A stretch of DNA of 17,202 bases from assembly GCA_016744485.1 (NCBI GenBank), contig JADGEG010000010.1, positions 1 to 17,202 on the forward strand. Reading direction: 5' to 3'. Source of the DNA: Arcobacter sp. (GTDB lineage: Bacteria > Campylobacterota > Campylobacteria > Campylobacterales > Arcobacteraceae). Position 1 is the first letter of the stretch, and each line of letters starts with the position of its first letter. The notes beneath the pieces were generated by a model. It was not told where the DNA came from and searched no databases. It saw only the letters and a program-made list of their open reading frames with translations. This document shows, one piece after another, positions 1-6,798 of this stretch. A program made the translations under genes and the position numbers.

Positions 1-120
1 AAAAAAAAAAAAAGTATAGAATATTATTTACAAATTAATAAACTAGATGTTAGTTATTGCATAGATGCAATCATTATTGTTGAAAATGAACTTAATTTTT
101 TAGAAAATATTAGTTTATGA
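1..120 (+). CDS. 3' end of probable YraN/UPF0102-family protein (partial)
   Basis: An open frame enters from the left edge and ends at TGA 118-120, giving about 39 residues. The end of the fragment, with Y-C-I-D-A-I-I-I followed by a short turn and N-F-L-E-N, resembles the close of UPF0102/YraN proteins, where an R/I-F/I-D-[VA]-[VI] strand is followed by I-E-x-I-x-N-A-F. That family has a restriction-endonuclease-like fold and is often suspected to act on DNA; its function is not settled. The first 13 bases are all A, read as four Lys codons, so the upstream edge may also be sensitive to homopolymer error. The stop overlaps an ATG (117-119), suggesting coupling to the next gene. The family call rests on a short fragment and is tentative. 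Confidence 0.5.
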   Translation, partial: KKKKSIEYYLQINKLDVSYCIDAIIIVENELNFLENISL

Positions 121-133
121 AAAAGGATATAAA

Positions 134-1441
134 ATAAATACATTTTTAAAATTAAACCTAAATTCAATTCTTATAGAAGCTATAAAAGAACAAAAATATG
201 AAAATCCTACAGCAGTACAAAAAAAAGTGATTCCTTTAATTTTTAAACATATTGATGTAATAGCAGCCTCAAAATCAGGTACTGGAAAAACGGCATCTTA
301 TGTTTTGCCTATGTTAAATATATTAAACAATAGTATAAATGAAGAAAAAAGAGTATTAAGAGGGCTTGTATTAGTACCTACTAGAGAATTAGTAGAACAA
401 GTTTCAAAATCATTTTCTGTATATGGAAAAAATTTGAAAGTAAGACATACTAAAATTCAAGGAGGAGTTAGTAGAACTATTCAAAAGCAAAAACTTTCAA
501 CTGGTATTGATGTTATTGTTGCGACATCTGGAAGATTAAAAGATTTAATAAAAGATGAAGTAGTAAGTTTACAAAGTGTTAATTTTATAGTATTAGATGA
601 AGTTGATACTATGCTTGATATGGGTTTTGTAAAAGATATTGAAGAATTATTAGCACAATGCTCACTTCATAGGCAAATTTGTATGTTCTCAGCAACTATC
701 TCACAAAACATGCGAAAACTTGCAAAAGAGTTTTTAAAAGATCCCGTAGTTGTAGAAGTGCATAATAGAAGAGATACTGTAAGTTATATTAAACATCTTG
801 CATATAAGGTTGATGTCAAAAAAAAAAATGAAATGTTAGTTCGTTTACTTAAAGAAACAAAACATAAACAAATATTACTTTTTATAAATACAAAAGAAAT
901 GGCAAATGAACTTCAAGCATATTTAGTAGAAAACAAAATAAATAGTTCTTGTATTCATGGAAATATTGAATATAAAAATAGAGTAAAAGCTATTAAAGAC
1001 TTTAGGACAAAAAAAATACAAGTTTTATTAGCTACGGATATAGCTGCAAGGGGACTTGATATTAAAGAATTGCCCTTGGTGATTAATTTTACTCTTCCTG
1101 AAAGCAGTGATGAGTTTACTCATAGAGTTGGAAGAACTGGACGGGCTTGTACTTATGGAGAAGTAATTACTATTTTAACTGTGCGAGATTATAATAAATT
1201 TACAAAAATACAAAGAAATTTAAAGCTTGAGATAAAAAGAGAAGTTTATGAAGGTTTTGACTTAAAAGATAGACAACCAAGACAAAAAATTATGAAGAAA
1301 ATGTCTTTAAGCGAAAAAAAAGGCTTGAATAAAAAAGAGCAAGATAAGAAAGAAAACAAAAAACAAAAAGACAAGAAATCAAAAAAAACCACAAAAAGAG
1401 ATAAAAATAAACATTTTAGAAAATTCAAATCAATAAAATAA
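134..1441 (+). CDS. DEAD-box ATP-dependent RNA helicase (start codon abnormal)
   Basis: This is an RNA-unwinding or remodelling ATPase of superfamily 2, probably acting in ribosome assembly or mRNA turnover. Counting from ATA 134 (435 aa), the helicase motifs appear in order: a Q-motif-like start ending P-T-A-V-Q; motif I ASKSGTGKT near 45-53; PTREL near 82; motif II as DEVD near 155-158 rather than DEAD; SAT near 186; ATDIAARGLDI near 300-310; HRVGRTGR near 330-337. A Lys-rich basic tail follows, as in many RhlE/CsdA-like proteins. The first conventional start in frame, GTG 227, would remove the Q motif, although the frame is open back to 104. An AAGGA at 123-127 sits correctly for ATA 134, so 134 is taken as the start. 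Alternatively an A has been lost from the A4 run at 131-134, and ATG 117 (MKKDIK) was the start. The family is certain, the N-terminus is not. Confidence 0.88.
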   Translation: MNTFLKLNLNSILIEAIKEQKYENPTAVQKKVIPLIFKHIDVIAASKSGTGKTASYVLPMLNILNNSINEEKRVLRGLVLVPTRELVEQVSKSFSVYGKNLKVRHTKIQGGVSRTIQKQKLSTGIDVIVATSGRLKDLIKDEVVSLQSVNFIVLDEVDTMLDMGFVKDIEELLAQCSLHRQICMFSATISQNMRKLAKEFLKDPVVVEVHNRRDTVSYIKHLAYKVDVKKKNEMLVRLLKETKHKQILLFINTKEMANELQAYLVENKINSSCIHGNIEYKNRVKAIKDFRTKKIQVLLATDIAARGLDIKELPLVINFTLPESSDEFTHRVGRTGRACTYGEVITILTVRDYNKFTKIQRNLKLEIKREVYEGFDLKDRQPRQKIMKKMSLSEKKGLNKKEQDKKENKKQKDKKSKKTTKRDKNKHFRKFKSIK

Positions 1442-1507
1442 TACTTATGATTTTATGTGCATACTTTGCTTTATCTCTTATTTTGCTTGTGTAAAGATAC
1501 AATACTT

Positions 1508-2251
1508 TTAACTTGATAAGATTAAAGCTAGATTTAACAAGATAAGTTCTGTATGTTCAATAGTAAAACCTATACAGTCACCATTTAAAAAAGAAAACTT
1601 TTTTTGAAGTATTTTTAAAATCATAAAAAAACAAAAAAAAGCTACTAATAGTAATAAAATACTACTTATATTTAAATACAATGTAATCAAAAGGTAAATC
1701 AAAGATAAAAAGATTAGATGTGTATTTGCTTCTTGTTTAAAAGCTAAACTTAAAAAACTATCCTTATGAAATGTAAAATATTTTAAAGCATAGATTAAAT
1801 TAACTCTTGAAAAAATAAGTACTATTAAAAATAATTCAAATTTATTTTCATATAAGATATAAGTAAGACAAGCTAGTTTTACAAGTATAAAAACAAAAGT
1901 ATATATAGCTCCAATAGCTCCTACATGAGGATCTTTTAATATAGTGTAGACATTTTTTTTAGAATACTTTGCCATATTTGCATCTACAACATCACAAATA
2001 GCTTCTAAATGCAAAAAACCATATAAACATATATATAATACTGCACTTAAAAAAGCACTATATATTGGGTGAAATATATTTGATAAAAGTAAAAATACAA
2101 TTATGCTAACACTTCCTAAAATAAAACCAACAAGAGGAAAGAAAAAAAGTGTATAAAAATAAGTTTCTTTTTTTATATCAAGATTTTTTTTAATAGGTAT
2201 GATAGTAAAATATGAAATAGTAAATAAAAATGCCTCAAATATTATTTTCAT
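1508..2251 (-). CDS. cobS: Adenosylcobinamide-GDP ribazoletransferase (cobalamin synthase) CobS
   Basis: This integral membrane enzyme joins adenosylcobinamide-GDP to alpha-ribazole (phosphate) and completes the nucleotide loop of cobalamin. The 247-aa length is normal. The family signature is present but diverged: residues 81-90 read HLEAICDVVD where HLDGLADTAD is typical, so the first acidic position is Glu and the last two Asp (87, 90) are kept. It is followed by K-D-P-H-V-G-A-I-G near 106-114, matching the conserved K-D-x-x-x-G-x-x-G. Several hydrophobic segments (about 5-22, 33-56, 62-80, 115-135, 139-155, 178-220) fit a multi-pass protein. Its ATG overlaps the cobU stop by four bases (ATGA), implying translational coupling. 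It is the last gene of the cluster and converges with the helicase gene; no clear terminator is seen in 1442-1507. Confidence 0.9.
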   Translation of the reverse strand: MKIIFEAFLFTISYFTIIPIKKNLDIKKETYFYTLFFFPLVGFILGSVSIIVFLLLSNIFHPIYSAFLSAVLYICLYGFLHLEAICDVVDANMAKYSKKNVYTILKDPHVGAIGAIYTFVFILVKLACLTYILYENKFELFLIVLIFSRVNLIYALKYFTFHKDSFLSLAFKQEANTHLIFLSLIYLLITLYLNISSILLLLVAFFCFFMILKILQKKFSFLNGDCIGFTIEHTELILLNLALILSS

Positions 2252-2739
2252 TTTATTTTAATTTCTATACCATACTGCACTTCTATTACCTCATCACATT
2301 TTTTAGCCAAAAACTGCCCTATAATTCCAGATAAATCTACAAATCTTCGTGATATTTTATCTTGAGCAATTAAACCTTTATTTACATCATTTAGAACAAA
2401 AATAATATTAGACTTTTTTTTACAAATTTTTTTTAATTCTTTTAACAAATCTTTTTCTTTTTTGTGCATATTATTAAAGATCCACATAGAAATACAATCT
2501 ATTAGATAGGTTTTATTTTTTTTGATGATTTTATGTAGTTTTTTATTTTTTTCAATAGTAGTAAAATGATCTTTTCTTTGTTTTATATGTTTATTGATTT
2601 TTATTTGCATTGTTTTATCTTTAAAACTATTATCGTATGTGGCTATATAATATGGTTTTTGTTTTGATATTTTTATGGCTTTTTTGGAAGCTATTTTACT
2701 TTTAGCACTTTTTTGACCACCTATATATAATATTTTCAT
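2248..2739 (-). CDS. cobU: Adenosylcobinamide kinase / adenosylcobinamide-phosphate guanylyltransferase CobU
   Basis: This cytoplasmic enzyme phosphorylates adenosylcobinamide and then transfers GMP from GTP, making the AdoCbi-GDP that CobS uses. The protein has 163 aa, slightly short (about 170-180 is usual). Recognisable parts in order are a P-loop at residues 7-14 (GGQKSAKS), Y-I-A-T at 31-34, H-I-K-Q-R-K near 51-56 (the H-x-x-R-R region carrying the guanylylated His), D-C-I-S-M-W near 80, V-L-N-D-V-N-K-G (equivalent to V-S-N-E-V-G-x-G) and S-R-R-F-V-D-L-x-G before the C-terminus. The P-loop Gly before Lys is Ala here. It begins one base after the cobT-like stop and overlaps cobS by four bases. 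The protein is very rich in Lys and Ile, as expected from its A+T bias. Confidence 0.9.
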   Translation of the reverse strand: MKILYIGGQKSAKSKIASKKAIKISKQKPYYIATYDNSFKDKTMQIKINKHIKQRKDHFTTIEKNKKLHKIIKKNKTYLIDCISMWIFNNMHKKEKDLLKELKKICKKKSNIIFVLNDVNKGLIAQDKISRRFVDLSGIIGQFLAKKCDEVIEVQYGIEIKIK

Positions 2740-2740
2740 C

Positions 2741-3817
2741 TTAAAGATTTAAAAAAGATTCAATTTGTTCTATGATATCTTTTTGCTTAATATTGTTTAT
2801 TGTTGCATAACATAAAGATGCCCCAGCACCAACTCCTTCTTTTGCCTCACCTTCATCATACATCTTAAGTGCTTTATTTGAAGAGTTTTTAAAATCAAAA
2901 TCACTAGCATAAGCATTTATTTTAAAATCACACATTTGTAAAAGTTTTTTGATATCTGAGTTTTTATCTTCTAAAATCCATTTTGTAGTACATAAAGCTA
3001 TGTTTGTTGAGTTAAACACACCTTGCATAGTATTTATTATAGAATTAATGATAAGTAAAACACAAGCCATCTGTGTACCACCTGCAAGTATAATTTTATG
3101 TTCATGTGAGCTTAAACCTAAGATAAACCCTGCATAAAATATAAGCATATTGTCACTTACGCAAGATAGTTTCTCAAATATATCCATATTTTTATTTATA
3201 TGTTTTAAAGCCTCATTGATTGTTTTATTTTTTATATCATTTTGAGCTTTTTTAAAAGAACTTGAAAACAAATTTTGAACTTCATAATCTAGTGCCATAG
3301 CACTAGCTTTTGCACTTGTTGTTCCAGATGGTACACTTTCTGCTAAGATAATATACTCATCTTTATTATTATAGCCTTCATAGTTTTTACCAAAATCTAA
3401 AGCTTTTTGAAATACTTCAAAGGCTTTTACTCTTGCATTTGTATTTATGGCTTCACTTGCTTGTAGATTAAAATTATGAATTTTAAAATAATCTATTTGA
3501 GGAAGTACTTCTAAACCTAAGTTTAAAAGCTCTATATTGCAAAAAGGTTTTAGTACATGAACAGCTCTTGTTATAAGTGCTGGACTTGGTACACCTTTAG
3601 GAGTTTGTGCAATATCTTCTAGTGATCTAATCTGTCCTGTACAAACAAACTCACTGTCTATTGTAGGAGTTAGATGTATTTTATTAGGAATTCCAGCTTG
3701 TGTAATACCTTTTATTTCATAGGTTTTTGCATTACATAATGCTAAAATAAAGTTTGCTTGTTTACCTCTTAAAGATTCTAAAAAGTCATTTGAGCCTAAA
3801 ATATTTGTAATTTTCAC
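2741..3817 (-). CDS. CobT-like nicotinate-nucleotide:dimethylbenzimidazole phosphoribosyltransferase homologue (UPF0284/TIGR00303 type)
   Basis: Its likely role is to activate the lower ligand of cobalamin by making alpha-ribazole phosphate from a base and nicotinate mononucleotide. At 358 aa, the central E-S-V-P-S-G-T-T-S-A and later L-A-G-G-T-Q-M-A motifs match the archaeal/cyanobacterial-type CobT homologues rather than classical CobT, which has G-I-G-N-T-T. Immediate coupling to cobU and cobS supports a cobalamin role. The start is GTG 3817-3815 with an upstream AGGA seven bases away, and the N-terminus M-K-I-T-N-I-L-G follows. It is the first gene of the minus-strand cluster. The 236-bp region before it holds possible -10 elements (for example TATACT on the minus strand) but no B12-box riboswitch. 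The family is clear; the exact base substrate cannot be told from the sequence. Confidence 0.85.
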   Translation of the reverse strand: MKITNILGSNDFLESLRGKQANFILALCNAKTYEIKGITQAGIPNKIHLTPTIDSEFVCTGQIRSLEDIAQTPKGVPSPALITRAVHVLKPFCNIELLNLGLEVLPQIDYFKIHNFNLQASEAINTNARVKAFEVFQKALDFGKNYEGYNNKDEYIILAESVPSGTTSAKASAMALDYEVQNLFSSSFKKAQNDIKNKTINEALKHINKNMDIFEKLSCVSDNMLIFYAGFILGLSSHEHKIILAGGTQMACVLLIINSIINTMQGVFNSTNIALCTTKWILEDKNSDIKKLLQMCDFKINAYASDFDFKNSSNKALKMYDEGEAKEGVGAGASLCYATINNIKQKDIIEQIESFLNL

Positions 3818-3953
3818 TATAAAATCCTATTTTTAAGAAGTATAACAAATCATTACTTATAAATTTACGATATTTTTTGATATAGAAAAAACTTATATTC
3901 AATTATATAATTTTCTTGTAAATATTATTTAATATAAACACATTAAAATGTAA

Positions 3954-3982
3954 TTAACAGATAGATTTTAATCTACTATAAT
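3954..3982 (+). promoter_or_regulatory. sigma70-type promoter for fic
   Basis: TTAACA (3954-3959), a 17-bp spacer, and TATAAT (3977-3982) form a near-consensus promoter; transcription would begin near 3989. The spacer holds an inverted repeat TAGATT-TT-AATCTA (3962-3975) that could bind a dimeric regulator. The Fic protein itself has a C-terminal winged-helix-like region, so autoregulation is possible but is only inference. Confidence 0.65.
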
Positions 3983-3993
3983 CAGTTATATTT

Positions 3994-4017
3994 AGGTATT
4001 ATACACCTTTATAAGGT
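3994..4017 (+). promoter_or_regulatory. Leader hairpin in the fic 5' untranslated region
   Basis: Downstream of the predicted start of transcription, ACCTT (4005-4009) pairs with AAGGT (4013-4017) around a three-base loop. A competing AGGT (3994-3997) can pair with ACCT (4005-4008). The 3' arm contains AAGG, which is well placed (5 nt) as a ribosome site for the small frame starting at 4022. The stem is short, so its stability in isolation is modest. Confidence 0.3.
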
Positions 4018-4021
4018 AAAT

Positions 4022-4057
4022 ATGTATTTTATTTTTTGTAAAAAAGGATTAACATGA
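4022..4057 (+). CDS. Possible upstream small ORF coupled to fic (11 codons)
   Basis: ATG 4022 follows AAGG (4013-4016) by five bases and opens an 11-codon frame, MYFIFCKKGLT. Its TGA (4055-4057) overlaps the fic ATG in the classic ATGA arrangement. The fic gene also has its own ribosome site, AAGGA at 4044-4048, inside this frame. Such a uORF could couple fic translation to ribosome passage. Its length is within what chance allows, and no homologue can be judged from so short a peptide. Confidence 0.3.
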   Translation: MYFIFCKKGLT

Positions 4058-5196
4058 ATGTAAATAATATAAAGCTAGTCACTCCATCTTTTGAGTCATC
4101 TTTAGTTGATACCTTACTTGAGCTTAATCATGTTCGTAAACTTAGACTAGGTGGTTCTACTTTTTCAGGTATTTTTTTCCAATTAAAAGATATATTTCAT
4201 ATGCTAGAAAGTATAGGATCTGCTAGAATTGAAGGAAATAGAACAACTATTTCTGAATATATTGATAAAAAAAATAGTGGTCTAGTTAAACAAGATGAAC
4301 AATATAATGAAATAGCTAATGTTGCAAAAGCAATGGAATATATTGAAGAATCAATTGAAAAAAATACTTTAATCACTAATCATTTTATAAGAGAACTCCA
4401 TAATCTAACCGTTGTAGATTTAAAAAAAGAAGGAGAGAAAACACTAGGAGAATATAGAACTTGGAATGTTAAAACTAGTAAGTCAACACATTGTCCAATA
4501 GAGCATTATTTAGTTCAGGAATATATGGATGATTTACTTGATTTTATCAATGAAGACAGTTCAAATAAATACGAACTATTAAAAATTGCCCAAGCTCATC
4601 ATAGATTTACTTGGATACATCCTTTTGGTAATGGAAATGGTAGAACCATCAGGTTATTAAGCTATGCACTATTAATTAAATATGGTTTTAATGTTAAAAA
4701 AGGTGGGATTTTCAATCCTTCTGCCGTTTTTTTTAATGATAGAGATAAGTACTATGAAATGTTAAGTGTAGCAGATAAAGGAGATGAAAAAAGTATTTTA
4801 CAATGGACAGAATATGTATTATCAGGAATCTTAGAAGAAATTGAAAAGATTAATAAATTAACAGATTATAGTTTTTTGTCTAAAAAGATATTATTACCAG
4901 CGATAAAATATTCAAAAAAAAGAGGAATAATAAATGATAAAGAAGAAAAGATATTATTAGTTGGAATTTCAAAACAAATTTTTCGCTCTCAAGATATTAA
5001 TGCTTCTAGCAGTGGATTAACAAAACGACAAATTACAAGTACTATTGTAGCTTTAAAAGAAAATGACTTTATTATTCCACTAGAAGTTGGTGGACGAAAA
5101 TATCATATAAATTTTATTAGTAATCACTTATTAAGAAGTGTAATATTAATGCTTGAAAGAGAAAAATTTATTCATTCCATTGATGATAAATCGTAG
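4054..5196 (+). CDS. Fic family protein, class II (predicted AMP/nucleotide transferase)
   Basis: Fic proteins transfer AMP or a related group from a nucleotide to a target hydroxyl. The 380-aa protein has an N-terminal inhibitory helix with S56-A-R-I-E60-G61, matching the (S/T)xxxE(G/N) motif of class II Fic proteins, in which the Glu blocks productive ATP binding. G-E-Y-R-T-W lies near 132-137. The catalytic loop HPFGNGNGR is at 189-197, with the catalytic His189. The usual Asp/Glu metal ligand (HPFx[DE]GNGR) is Asn193. A C-terminal region near 290-365, with L-T-K-R-Q-I-T-S-T-I and G-G-R-K-Y, looks like a winged helix. The ATG has AAGGA six bases upstream. The UPF0178 gene follows after 11 bases, so the two are probably co-transcribed. 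The class is clear; targets and activity are unknown. Confidence 0.9.
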   Translation: MNVNNIKLVTPSFESSLVDTLLELNHVRKLRLGGSTFSGIFFQLKDIFHMLESIGSARIEGNRTTISEYIDKKNSGLVKQDEQYNEIANVAKAMEYIEESIEKNTLITNHFIRELHNLTVVDLKKEGEKTLGEYRTWNVKTSKSTHCPIEHYLVQEYMDDLLDFINEDSSNKYELLKIAQAHHRFTWIHPFGNGNGRTIRLLSYALLIKYGFNVKKGGIFNPSAVFFNDRDKYYEMLSVADKGDEKSILQWTEYVLSGILEEIEKINKLTDYSFLSKKILLPAIKYSKKRGIINDKEEKILLVGISKQIFRSQDINASSSGLTKRQITSTIVALKENDFIIPLEVGGRKYHINFISNHLLRSVILMLEREKFIHSIDDKS

Positions 5197-5207
5197 GAAA
5201 AGTAAAA

Positions 5208-5660
5208 ATGACTTTATTTATAGATGGAGATGCTTTTCCTAATTTATTAAAACCTATCATACTAAGAGCGATAGAAAAAAGAAAGCTTAAGACAATCGTA
5301 ATTGCAAATAAAAAAATCAACATAGGTAAATATGAACATATTTCATATATAGTAGTTGTTCAAGGGGCAGATGAAGCTGATGATGAGATCATAAATCTTT
5401 TAAAAAAAGATGATCTTGTAATTACAGCTGATATTCCTTTAGCTAGTAGATGCATAAGTAAAAATGCTCATGCAATAGATCATAGAGGAGAAATATATAC
5501 AGTTGATAATATTAAACAATACTTAGCTATACGAAACCTAATGCAAAATATTAGAGATAGTGGAGAATATACATCTGGACCTAGTGCTTTTGGAGCAAAG
5601 GATGCACAAGCTTTTGCAAATTCGTTAAATAAATTCTTTCAAGCAAATAAGAGCAAATAA
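5208..5660 (+). CDS. UPF0178 family protein (YaiI/YqxD-like)
   Basis: This 150-aa protein matches the YaiI/YqxD family from end to end: an N-terminal acidic F-I-D-G-D-A-F strand, V-V-Q-G-A-D-E-A-D-D near 49-58, L-V-I-T-A-D-I-P-L-A near 70-79, A-I-D-H-R-G-E-I-Y-T, then S-G-P-x-A-F and D-A-Q-A-F-A-N near the C-terminus. The clustered Asp residues resemble a PIN-like metal nuclease site, but no biochemical role is established for the family. An AGGA lies before the start, at the very end of fic, so translation probably follows fic. The family is conserved and housekeeping-like, so the link to fic need not be functional. Confidence 0.9.
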   Translation: MTLFIDGDAFPNLLKPIILRAIEKRKLKTIVIANKKINIGKYEHISYIVVVQGADEADDEIINLLKKDDLVITADIPLASRCISKNAHAIDHRGEIYTVDNIKQYLAIRNLMQNIRDSGEYTSGPSAFGAKDAQAFANSLNKFFQANKSK

Positions 5661-5710
5661 AAAATTAATCCTACTAGTTTTTTACTTTAAGAGTGAAAAG
5701 AGCTTTTATT

Positions 5711-6142
5711 TTAACTTTTGGTATTAATCATCCAAATTGAAAAAATATCTAAATAATTCCAAAAAGATAGTTTTAAATCATCACTTAAATTTAAGTTTTC
5801 TAAAATAGGCATGTATGCTTCTAACCATACTATTCTTGCTTCTTTAGTTATTTTAAAAGGTGCATGTCGTCCTACCATCATAGGTCTACCTCTATTGGCA
5901 TCAAAATGCCGTGTACCTCCACAAATTTGAATAAAAAAATCAGAAGCATGTTTTTTAGCCATTTCAAGTGCTTTTTCATTTGGCGGAAATAGTTCTTTAA
6001 TGGATGACACTTTTAATAATTCATAATGTTCATGAATTATGTTTCTCATTCCTTCTTCTTTTATGATGTTTAATATTTCAGGATTTGGTAAAGTTACATT
6101 TGGTCTACTCCCAAATACTGCTTGTGTAATATTGTATTGCAT
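5711..6142 (-). CDS. Group 2 (TrHbO-like) truncated haemoglobin
   Basis: A 143-aa haem protein expected to bind oxygen or nitric oxide in the cytoplasm. Features of truncated globins are visible: Tyr40 in H-E-H-Y at the B10 position, E-L-F-P near 50-53, the C-G-G-T-R-H-F segment, then R-G-R-P-M-M-x-G-R-H-A-P-F with proximal His93, and W106 in V-W-L-E at the G8 position. The G-x-P-x-x-x-x-R-H-x-P-F pattern with Trp at G8 fits group 2. This differs from the group 3 Ctb globin described in Campylobacter. AAGGA lies just upstream of the ATG. The flavin reductase gene ends 40 bases upstream on the same strand, so the two could form a pair in which the reductase supplies electrons. Convergent with the UPF0178 gene. 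Confidence 0.82.
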   Translation of the reverse strand: MQYNITQAVFGSRPNVTLPNPEILNIIKEEGMRNIIHEHYELLKVSSIKELFPPNEKALEMAKKHASDFFIQICGGTRHFDANRGRPMMVGRHAPFKITKEARIVWLEAYMPILENLNLSDDLKLSFWNYLDIFSIWMINTKS

Positions 6143-6182
6143 AATTGTCCTTTTTAATATATTTAAGTTCTACATGAAATTA

Positions 6183-6746
6183 CTAAATATTAACCATAGC
6201 TTTAAAATAAGAACCATTTCTTCCAAGATTATCTACATTTATATGAAATTTTTTATCAAGTCTTTCATCTTCTATAAACTGATGTTTAAGTTCTAAAATT
6301 AAAGGTACAGTAATTCCTGGTAAATCTATTTTGCTATAAAAGTCACAAAATAAAGCACTTTGAGAAGAACTAATCATCGGAGGATAGTTATCTAAAACTT
6401 TATGAACATCAATTTCAAATTCTTTAATTTCACTTTGTTTTTTATCTAAAGGCATTGCACATTTTTTTACTAAATCAACATTGTCTTTGTTTACAAAACA
6501 AATAGTAGCTTTTTTGCTTTTAAGAATATTTGCTAAAGTGTCTTTTTGACTTCCATCTTCTTTGTGACCAATTGAAACTATTAAAGTAGCAGGATTTGAA
6601 GAAATAGGAATAAAATATGAAAATGGTGCCGCATTTATAACATCTCCTTCTTGACTTACTATCCATGCTATTGGTCGAGGTACAACTGTATCAGACATAA
6701 GCTTATATCTATTTAAGTCATTTATATCTTTATAATCTAAAATCAT
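6183..6746 (-). CDS. Flavin reductase-like FMN-binding (flavoredoxin) protein
   Basis: 187 aa of the FMN-binding split-barrel family related to flavoredoxin and the flavin reductase domain. The N-terminal P-R-P-I-A-W-I-V-S followed by N-A-A-P-F-S-Y-F (about 23-45) is the typical FMN-binding start, with N-P-A-T-L near 51 and S-x-K-D-T-x-x-N-I (about 66-74) after it. Such proteins bind FMN and pass electrons from NAD(P)H or carry out flavin-dependent reductions; the exact partner is not encoded in the sequence. A clear AAGGA precedes the ATG. It lies between the sulfatase gene (52-bp gap) and the globin gene (40-bp gap) on the same strand. A role as globin reductase is inference from position. 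Confidence 0.85.
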   Translation of the reverse strand: MILDYKDINDLNRYKLMSDTVVPRPIAWIVSQEGDVINAAPFSYFIPISSNPATLIVSIGHKEDGSQKDTLANILKSKKATICFVNKDNVDLVKKCAMPLDKKQSEIKEFEIDVHKVLDNYPPMISSSQSALFCDFYSKIDLPGITVPLILELKHQFIEDERLDKKFHINVDNLGRNGSYFKAMVNI

Positions 6747-6798
6747 GATAATCCTTTTTTTATTAATTAGGTATTGTATAGAAAATATACTATGTTTA

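Noticed and set aside
1246..1428. Minus-strand frame rich in Phe and Leu opposite the helicase tail
   Set aside because: It is the complement of the Lys-rich tail of the helicase and has no independent support.
3818..4053. Cobalamin riboswitch ahead of the cob cluster
   Set aside because: No B12-box (GCCACTG-like) sequence or extended paired structure is visible on the minus strand in the region before the GTG start.
4054..5660. Fic plus UPF0178 as a toxin-antitoxin pair
   Set aside because: The UPF0178 gene is a widely conserved housekeeping-type family, and the Fic protein carries its own inhibitory motif, so a separate antitoxin is not needed. Co-transcription alone is not enough.
5661..5710. 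Bidirectional terminator between the UPF0178 and globin genes
   Set aside because: Only a very short AAAAG-AG-CTTTT repeat is seen, with no convincing stem or U-run.
6764..6792. Hairpin GTATA-GAAAA-TATAC as terminator of the sulfatase gene
   Set aside because: The stem is five A/T-rich pairs and no U-run follows on the minus strand.
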